Shown: positions 56,431 to 64,000 of the stretch, one piece after another
Layout: each line of letters begins with the position of its first letter
Position numbering within the stretch: position 1 is the stretch's first letter
Assembly (NCBI GenBank): GCA_030761205.1
Contig: JAULJL010000035.1
Location: forward strand, 11,426,001-11,490,000
DNA length: 64,000 nucleotides
Reading direction: 5' to 3'
Origin: Fremontodendron californicum
Taxonomy: Eukaryota; Streptophyta; Magnoliopsida; Malvales; Malvaceae
Translations under genes and position numbers: made by a program
The notes under the pieces: model-generated
What the model was told of the DNA's origin: nothing
Database searches by the model: none
Seen by the model: only the letters and a program-made list of their open reading frames with translations

Positions 56431-57580
56431 TGGATAGGAATGGCAACTCTTGTCTTTGGATATGATGCACCTAGCGAGGAGCCGATTAATGGCAAGGGGA
56501 GTGAGAGGCAAGTAAATGGAAGAGTTGGAAATTAAGGAAAAAGGCTGCAAAGGGTAATTGAGAGAGAGAGAGATTTGCAACCACTGTGGTGGGTAATAGG
56601 TCCTTTTTTTTTTTTTTCCTTTTATGAAGGGTGAGAGATAGATTATGCGTACTGGTGCTGCTAAATAGTATGCGATTTCCTTGTGCAGTAACCATTATCA
56701 TCTCTACTTGCTTATGATTATTCAAAAGTGAGAAACTGTTGTAATATTTCTTTGAAAAGTCAAATTATATTTGTTAGACATTTTGCTTTACTGCAAAATA
56801 AAGAAGTTTAGAGACTATGTTATCTAAACTCGGGGTAAGTGTCGGATACGGGTATATGTCCGAAATGGGTATATTCAATTTTTTCATACATTTGGAAGAT
56901 CATATCCTCATTTCCATATTCAAATATGTATCGGATATAGATGTCCTTCTTTAATTTGCACAATCCTTAAACCAACATCTCCCTGTGTGCAATTTAGTGT
57001 GGGATTAAAACACAGTATTTGATTCTTTTTCTCGTTCTTTCGTATAATTATATAATCTTTTTCCTTTCATTTCTATGTTCTTGCCTTTGTCTATCTAAAA
57101 TACGTGCAAGTAAGATATCTGAAATTTTATCAGCAGTTTTCATATCACCTTTCCTTATCCAATGTTCTATTTTAACTTTCCATCTCTGCATGCATACTGG
57201 CTCATTATATGTCCCAAGTCCAGAAAGATACCTTTATGTATCTACCAACATGGTGGCACACATTTTATTCTTCTTTTTTTCCTTTTGTCATCAAAATAAC
57301 TCATTGTTGGATGCATTTCTACCCAATGCTTTTCTTTTTCTTTTTTGTGTGATCAAAATGTTAAGGAAAAAAAAAGAAAAGAAAAGAGAAAACCTGGGTT
57401 TTTAGTAGGAAATCGTTGGTTAGTGTATATGAACTTATTGTTTGATTGGTACGAACGCTGAGACTAATGTGTAATAAATAAACAGTTTTTGTCCCATTTC
57501 TATATATGTGTGCCTAATGAGAAGCTGTTGTTTGTTGCATGTAGATATGGTAATTGAATATTAAAGGTAACATTTCATAC
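56431..57580 (-). other. rest of the last intron of the DEMETER-like pseudogene
   Basis: AT-rich, with a short GA microsatellite (about 56560-56572) and T-runs. No gene recognised. The plus-strand open stretch 57019-57405 is hydrophobic and low in complexity and is not called. Confidence 0.5.
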
Positions 57581-60080
57581 CTTTCCAAAAGCAGTACTGA
57601 ATTCCCTCAGTTGAAAGTCCTAGTAGACATGGAATTAGTTTTTGTAAGTAACCTTTTTCCTTTTTTACTGAATCAGGGCAATAATTCTAATGTTCAAAAG
57701 CCTGGTGGGTAATTTCTTACCTTTGAATATTGTTGATACAGATGTTCCGAAGTATACCGTTCGTCTGGGTAAAGTCCATATCCATTCCCTTGGAACGTCC
57801 ATCGGGTTGAGGCTTGATTCATGGTCTGCACAGACCTGTGTGGTAATAGCAACTTCATTTTATAAGCATCTAATTATCAAATAAATTTATACATGCTGGT
57901 CTTTGAATACTGAAAGATAATCTGTATCTTGTCTCGGGTAAGGTTCTGGTTTCCCAGATCCCACTGGATCCCCCTTCTTCTGAGCCTTCTAAGAATTAGA
58001 GTTGGCAATAGCTTGAAGAACATTACCTCATTAACTTGAAAATACGTCCCATTTAGGGGAAAGCTTCCTCTCATTGCAGTTCTACAAGATATCTGTACAC
58101 AATGCAAATATTACTTAAGAATCTAGGAGGTATTTGAATTTTTATGCTTCCATAACATTCATGTATGAGTAAATTTGCTCACCAAGATGGTTCCTCGGAC
58201 TGTCCGTGCATTAGCTTCTCTTATATTATTGCAAGCAAAGCAAGTCTTCTCATAGCACAATCTTCCTGGTTCTTGGAACCCACAACTTTGTTCTGGTGGT
58301 TGAATTGAATTTGCAGTTTCACCTATTAAATGCATGTATACAGAAGCTCATCTAATTAGTTTGTACTAGAGCAAACAATATTTGTTTTCCACTAGCACTT
58401 CTAGTGTGTAGTTTGAACACTAACTATGATGACTTATCCTATTAACACACCTCAAAATCTATGGTGTGATTGAATCCTATTTTCTAAAGTATATCATAAA
58501 TGGCAGAGGTTCCATTTTGCCCACCTAACTTGCTTATAGCTTGACATATTACAGAGGTTTTGTTCTTACCTGGTGTCCATATAGCAAGAAGGTAGGGGCT
58601 AGGATCGTCAGGTTCCCGCCTTTCCATCTATAAATATTGTAAAGATGGAAGTTAGAGAAGTAAATTATGCTTAGAACTCTGAAAATTTCGAAAAAAATTA
58701 AACTTACGCGTTTCAAGAGAGGATGCATATCTGGAAGCTCATATCTGCATCATTGCAGCTATGTATTAGAATGTGTTGTATAGTGTTTTATCTTACACAG
58801 TATTTTTTATTATAAATTACAGATTACTTGGTATCAAAATTCTCTTGAGCTACCTTTTTCCATCTTTACTAGCAAGTCTATTTTTTTGAAGTAATTTCCA
58901 AGTATAACTGTAGTCCAATTTTGAGAGTGGGAAGTTGGATATATTGCTCTCATTTTATCTGAAGTGTATTTTACTGATGCATTGGTTGGGCTGATAGAGC
59001 TTTAATGAGCTGTTTTCATTCCATAATTTAGCCCCTTCTGACCATTACATTAACTGGTTTTTTCATGATTACTTGATGATGAGGAAAATATCCACTTACA
59101 CATAGTGCTCTGTTCGTAGCCTGCTCACATTCTTCAATTTGGGAGTACGGATAGAAGAAGCTTCAGGATTCAAAGCTACTAAAGCCGTTGATAAGTCTCC
59201 TTCTTGGAGTTCCATCTTTGCCTGCATGTAATGCTGTAGGTTTGCTGTGAACTCTTCAATATTGAGTTTTATTGTGGGAATTTCATCAAGATCCTCATAG
59301 CATGCATCATCGATGTCACTTTGAGATTCTTCTATGTGCTCTGGTTCTGGTGTCGCTGGTTCTTCAATGATAGGTTCACGGTTGTCATTGTTAGGCCCTA
59401 CTTTAAGCAAGTTGTGCTCTGGTGGAGGTAATGACATTTGATTGACAACTCTGACAGGGTTTCTCTCAGACATCATGGGAACAGTTGAACTTGTTATGCT
59501 CTTCTCTTCAGGCCCTGGTAGTGCGAGCCTTGCACTGCATGAAAGAAAGTTGACACATATGTGAAACATGCAGTTCACCCTTTTGTAAGCCAAGGTAAGT
59601 GGTTTTAAGAGCATCTGACTTTCTTTCTGTTTTCACTTTTATCATCTATCTAATCCTCCTAAGTCATCTTCTTTCTTTCCAAGCACTTAAAAGGCGTTGT
59701 CCCCATTGTTCTTTCCTTAACAGTTAAGGTGAATGCATTGCATTTTACAAAGGTTTGAAACTATTGACACATTAATTTTTTTGTAACTCTATTCCTTAAA
59801 AGCTTGTTGGCATCTCACTTTGTGTTTGTTTTTTGGAAACATGGATTTCCTGCCCTGGTTTGTGTGCCCATTTTAAACATATGGGAAAGAAGCATCTATA
59901 CTATTGGGCATCTGAGAGGTTTGAGACAAGCTCTTTCTGCTTTATAGTGGATTATCTTGGACTCCCTTTTATGTTTTGGATACAAGTAATATTTTCCCCA
60001 TCAATGGAGATGCCTGTCACACAATTCATGTGTGAATACCAAATTGAATAGTAAATTTACAGTGTTCATTTTACTTGGAT

Positions 60081-61090
60081 GCAATTTGGTTTACTCTTTG
60101 TGCAGAAAACCTGCATAACATGTTAATGCATGAGCATGCTGATGCTTTTTAAAGGCCTTATTACAAAATATGATTCTAATTTATAATGCATTGATGTAAA
60201 AGTGAACCTAATGAAATACCTTTCCGAATGTAATCATTTGATAATGTAGTTCATACCTGTACCCAATAGTGCTTAAATCAGTAAAAGTTTTTCTATGAAT
60301 ACATATGTATCTAAAGAGGGGTTCTGGGGCTACAATGTCCGTTGATCAAGTTTGCATAATCTTGGCCAGAGATATTTCTGAATTGACTCCAGTATCCAGT
60401 ACCTAAGAGGAACTTTATTAGCATCTGTGAGCAATGAGGCAATGAGAAAAAAATGAGGTTGACTTGTTAATGTCTAATACTTACAATTCTAGGAGGTGCA
60501 ACTGTAGTGACTCAGGCAGTGGCTGGAGAGGAACCCATCCCAGCCTAACTGCTATTCGTCCAACATTTGTGTCAACCTTGATAAATATAAATGTTACAGG
60601 TTGGATGACTGGATTTGTTAATCTTTTTAAACTAGAATTTTAGGTAAATCTTAATGAAGACTTACTGGAAAAGCAAGATGATGAAAGGTTAAAAGCCGCA
60701 CAGACTCCACACTTTTCAGCGCCAATCCCCATATGCTTAAAAGATAATCCCTGCAGCATAAAAAAAATTCTTTAGGTGCAGGAGATCAGTTATTATTCAC
60801 TCTGGATCAGTTGATGTCATGAATAGTCTTGTTATTTATGAAGGCAATAACAGGAATATTAAAGAATTAAGAGTGAAATTTGAGATGGCTTACTTTGCTT
60901 TATCAGGGGTAACATCTCTTAACCATTCCAGATCAATGCTTTCATGGTCTCTAACCAGCCGGTTCAAGAATTCCTGCAAATGTTTTCAAGTACTTTTAAA
61001 TAAGCTGTAAAGGTTTCATAAACAAATACTGCTCTGAAGCAGCTCCTAGCTAAGATAAGTTCCTTAGAAATTGAATTCATTACACATGCC
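60081..61090 (-). pseudogene. DME: DEMETER-like glycosylase core, lesions in hairpin and Fe-S exon
   Basis: Short exons 60894-60973 (EFLNRLVRDHESIDLEWLRD), 60666-60750, 60485-60576, 60334-60402 and 60220-60256 encode the helix-hairpin-helix core. The hairpin reads IWGLALKSVESVRLL where the family is RGLGLKSVECVRLL: Arg to Trp, Gly to Ala and Cys to Ser, but the catalytic-type Lys is kept. The Asp in VDTNVGR is kept. The next exon starts VFCTKSKPNC after a good acceptor, then turns into unrelated sequence with a stop. The third and fourth Fe-S cysteines and the following FASAFA segment are absent from the interval to 59534. An active enzyme needs four cysteines for this cluster. Confidence 0.82.
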
Positions 61091-63845
61091 TTGATTCGTT
61101 CTGCTAACATGTTGTTCATCCCTCTTTCTTTGATGGCATTAGAAATCTCATTAACGTTAGCTTGTCTCATTGCTCGTAATCCAAGGAATCCGTGGTATCT
61201 TTGCTTCTTTCTTTTTTCAAACCGTTGGCCTGCACCTGTTTCCTTAAACCATCCCAGTCAGTTGCACTATTTTTCTCTTCCAGGGCCTTTCTTCCATTTG
61301 GCTTTAAGATTCTATTTTCTCCATTCTCTTTTTCAGAAGAATACATTGGCTCCTTTGCATTGGATCGAACCTCTCTGTTCTCTATATCTTTGTCCTTATT
61401 CAATGCAGACATTCTCTCAACATCAGAAGGTCTTTCTGTGAGTTTAAGGGCATTTGCAGCAGACAATGAGGTACTTTTCTGCATCTTAGTGACTGCATCA
61501 GTGGTTAGAAGCATTGTGACTGATGCGCTTTCTGATTGAATGCCATATTCCTCTTTTCTTGATGATTGTTGCAAAGCTTATTACTTTTGGTACGAGGTCC
61601 TGGCGAAGATATTTCCTGTTGGTGCATTATGTGCTCGCTTGATAAGGTATTTAAGGCTGTTGTGACCATATCTTGACTTATTGATTGTCCATTGTGTTGG
61701 ACCATGATTTTACCTCCACTTTGTCCTAGTTGTTTTCGCTTGTTGAATCCCGAAGCAGTTGAAGCCCAGGAAGACATGCATTCTTCACCAAAAGGTTCAA
61801 GGCCCTCTCCTTCCCGTACTTCAGACTCCAAAGTCATGTGCAGTAGATGGTTACTCACTCCTAACGCTTGTACCTGCACTTGTTGACTTCTAAAATGGCC
61901 TTCTTGATTGAATGAGGAAGTCCATATGAGATTTTCCTTTCTTTCCGATCTTGACTTTTGCCGATTTTCTGTAACCTCTGACTGTTTATATTTTAATCCT
62001 TCATGAAACAGTGAGCTCCCACTTACATGATTGTAAAATTCCTCAAATGAGGCACTGTTCTCTATCTGGTCAAGAGTTGAACCATGAATGTTGTTGAATT
62101 TGCAGCCCATAGTAGGATCTTGTGTTTCTGAGTTGGAGCCTGAATAGGATCTGATTCCTCGGTTTGCTTGAATGACCGATGAATTAAAAGAACCTTGTGA
62201 TGATAGCACTTCTTCCTCCAAGCTCTGACTATATGTTTCCGTGAAGCTTGTTCTCTCTATACCTAAATTCTCAGTGCTCCTTTGATAATCTGTTGACCTG
62301 CTCGGTGTCATAGAGGTTTGGCTGTCAAGTGGATGACTGAATATATTTTCATGCCATTTGATGGTTTCATCTGGATTCGGTTCACAGACTTCTGGTTCTT
62401 CAATTAGTATTTTTGCCCCCTCCCCATCACTGTCTCTCTTGCATGATGACTTCAAAGGAAACCTTGCTGCTAGAGACATGAAGGCAGAGCTGCACAGTAG
62501 GAAAGTAGGAGAATGCTTATTTGTACTTCAGGTTTTCATATTTTGGAAACTTGATCTCAGTATGTGATAAAACTAATTTACCTTGAAAGGTGATCTGAAA
62601 CATTTTGGTTTAGGAAGACTCCTATTACAGAATCCACCAGGGATCCCTTCCATTTTGAGAAGCGCCTATCTCCTGCAAGGTTTTACGACATCTTTGGTCA
62701 GCATACATGCAGCCATCTATAAGACTCAAGTGAAGAGTATATGCTGAAAATTCAGGTAATTTTGATTGATACAAAAAGGCACTATAAATTCCGAAATTGC
62801 TCAAATGCTTATGTAGAAACTTTGGTAAATATGCCAGAAAATTTTACTGTAATCTGTCATAGAAATATATAATTTTCTATTATGGTAGTCAAGTTCAATT
62901 ATTTGAAGTTCCTAGCTTGTTTGAGTGAACTGCAATTTTCAGATTAATAGTACTCAGAAAAAAAAAAAATTCTTCTTTCTCTCCAACTCTCTCCTCTCCT
63001 AAAAAGCATGCATTAAGTTTTCATATGCATTCCTCTCAAGCTCCTACTTGTCTTTAAGATAGTAGACAACTTAGTGTCAACTATAAGGACTTGCCATTAA
63101 GTTGTTTTACGAAAAAAATTGTTCCAGTAGTTCTAGAGCAGAGTATTATGCTTTGCAATTGGTGGTGAATATGGCAGGTAATATTTCTTTATCAAGTCCT
63201 TTTTTTCATGCTGTGATATTTTGTTGTTTATGCTAGGTAGTGTCTCTTTTGATTCATAGGAATGCATGTGCACTGGAATAGCAGTGTTTTCTATTGTTTA
63301 ACCCTCCTTCCTCCCCAATTATCTAAAACGACACTTAATGGTTGTAATTTGACACTTCATCTAGAACTATGTAATTATATGATTAGAAAGTCGAGGGTGA
63401 CATGTTAATCTACAAAGCAGATGTAGAAGTCCTTGCACTAATCAGAATCTCGGGACCAAACATGTAACAGGCTGTACCTTGTAAAGATGCATTCGTGCTA
63501 TGAAGGAATCAACTCTGCCATGAAAAACTCTCCTTTCTTCTTCCCACCATTTTTCCTTCTCCTTATCTGCGCCTTCAACGTCTTCTTTCTCCTTCCCCAT
63601 CAATAAATTCCATATCCTATTTGTCTCTGGATCAAGGTCCACTTTAGGTCGTGGTTTTCTTTTCTTGATAAACTCAAACCCCTCATACAGAACAATCGTT
63701 CCAGCTCCTTTGTATACGACAAGTGCATTCTGCACTTCTCCCTTGGCTTTGTTGTTCCCTTCATCAAGAGTAAGACCCTTGAATTTATTTATTATCTCCT
63801 CAACTGGAATGAGATATACCTGTTTTGCTGATGGCCCTGCATTAT
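61091..63845 (-). pseudogene. DME: DEMETER-like exons upstream of the hairpin, frameshifted
   Basis: The exon ending at 63478 encodes KKRKPRPKVDLDPETNRIW and WWEEERRVFHGR, ending IARMHL. The bases after that read CTTTACAAG where the family phase needs one more base, so the reading shifts before the splice. The next exon (62582-62672) gives GDRRFSKWKGSLVDSVIGVF and FLNQNVSDHLS (Thr to Asn). The long exon (from 62489) starts SSAFMSLAARFPLKSS and runs through the variable linker. It changes frame between about 61510 and 61575 and again near 61172, where GAGCAATG stands for an expected GAGGCAATG. The bounds of the 63478-63845 exon at its upstream end are uncertain. Confidence 0.8.
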
Positions 63846-64000
63846 TTACCAAGAAGAGTTGATATATTGATGGTGATTAGAACATTTTGGGAAAATCTTT
63901 TCTTGACTGAGTTGTTAAGGTACTATAGTTGATGAAAGGATAAAGATTTCTTAGTACCTCTTGCCTTGGACTGCTGGTGCTCATACAGTTATACGTGTTA
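63846..64000 (-). other. upstream intron and possible end of a further DEMETER-like exon
   Basis: On the minus strand, sequence ending AGGCAAGAG|GTACTAAG (donor at about 63957) could be the end of another exon running off the window. The translation is too short to identify. An acceptor-like TAATGCAG lies near 63840-63847. Confidence 0.3.

Larger units (their letters stand above)
54293..59534 (-). pseudogene. DME: DEMETER-like C-terminal domains (Perm-CXXC and RRM_DME), exons still open
   Basis: Exon 59100-59534 starts after a CAG acceptor with SARLALPGPEE and ends RLRTEH, as in DEMETER. The 58183-58322 exon encodes the permuted CXXC segment (CGFQEPGRLCYEKTCFACNN, all four Cys present). Exons 58027-58092, 57721-57835, 57581-57619 and 54293-54408 form the RRM-like domain, ending GFVCVRGFDQKTRAPRPLMA and LHFPASKL before TAA at 54293-54295. 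One conserved Pro in the CRTAMRG segment is Ser (ISCRTAMRG). All splice junctions keep phase. The last intron is 3.2 kb because of a hAT insertion. This part decayed less than the catalytic half, suggesting recent loss of function or limited later damage. Confidence 0.85.
54293..64000 (-). pseudogene. DME: DEMETER-like 5-methylcytosine DNA glycosylase, pseudogene, 3' part
   Basis: Family role: nuclear enzymes that excise 5-methylcytosine for active demethylation. Exons read on the minus strand: 63478 to about 63845, 62582-62672, 61090-62489, 60894-60973, 60666-60750, 60485-60576, 60334-60402, 60220-60256, 60081-60110 (truncated), 59100-59534, 58708-58744, 58570-58627, 58183-58322, 58027-58092, 57721-57835, 57581-57619 and 54293-54408. 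The 5' exons lie beyond the window. Splice sites are canonical except for one GC donor (61089). Breaks: a missing base at the end of the first listed exon, two frame changes in the long exon, and loss of most of the Fe-S exon. The C-terminal exons are all open. The Lys of the hairpin (ALKSVES) and the Asp of VDTNVG remain. The WWEEERRVFHGR and LMGKE wording favours DEMETER over ROS1. Confidence 0.88.

Noticed and set aside
57019..57405. 128-aa plus-strand open frame in the last intron of the DEMETER-like gene
   Set aside because: Phe/Leu/Cys-rich low-complexity translation from T-rich intron sequence.
59833..60051. 72-aa plus-strand open frame within the region of the missing Fe-S exon
   Set aside because: Wrong strand for the gene and no similarity to the missing segment or to any family I know.

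Overview
This window is a piece of a plant nuclear genome, almost certainly a eudicot. It is AT-rich and packed with nested LTR retrotransposons of plant-specific lineages. Near its right end lies a broken host gene of the DEMETER family of plant 5-methylcytosine DNA glycosylases. A DUF7745-type ORF upstream of gag in the first element is common in Malvaceae-type Ty3/gypsy elements, so that family is a plausible but weak guess for the host. There are no prokaryotic features.

Layout. (1) 1-9138: a minus-strand Ty3/gypsy element of the Tat/Ogre type, cut by the window start, with a 2.5-kb 5' LTR, a tRNA-Arg-like primer site, a degenerate extra ORF upstream of gag, and decayed gag and protease. 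A 534-bp hAT-like MITE with a perfect 8-bp target duplication sits in its leader. (2) 9139-13588: older debris, comprising a gypsy gag-protease remnant, a copia LTR with initiator-tRNA-Met primer site and gag stub, and the 3' end of another copia-like element. (3) 13589-45686: a Tat-type solo LTR of about 4.8 kb, split by a 27.3-kb Athila complex (17679-44980). (4) 45687-54292: the rest of the copia-like LTR, CACTA-like remnants, quiet AT-rich sequence, an internally deleted copia element (51275-52903) and a decayed LTR-like segment. (5) 54293-64000: a minus-strand DEMETER-like pseudogene running off the right edge. Its last intron holds a 1.14-kb hAT element that carries a piece of a cytokinin dehydrogenase (CKX) gene.

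The Athila complex is the most interesting part. It is LTR-internal-LTR-internal-LTR (three 1670-bp LTRs, outer target duplication TTTAT). The first unit is split by a complete 9.6-kb inverted Athila relative (23453-33043, target duplication GTGGG). All three internal regions carry the same ~2-kb two-gene cassette where Athila elements normally have an env-like gene. ORF2 is a basic 178-aa protein with a Cys4 cluster; its layout resembles the small cysteine-rich nucleic-acid-binding proteins of carlaviruses. The second gene is an intronless 215-aa LONELY GUY (LOG)-like protein, the family that releases active cytokinins from their nucleotides. Around the cassette the backbones differ: the two tandem units keep only the C-terminal part of gag, whereas the inverted element has gag and protease fused in frame to an integrase C-terminus, with reverse transcriptase and RNase H missing. 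None of the copies can move alone; they would need enzymes from an autonomous Athila.

Order of events by nesting: copia-like element first, then the Tat element (now a solo LTR), then the Athila unit (later a dimer), then the inverted Athila. The two LTRs of the inverted element differ at only about ten of 1504 positions by eye, so that insertion is recent.
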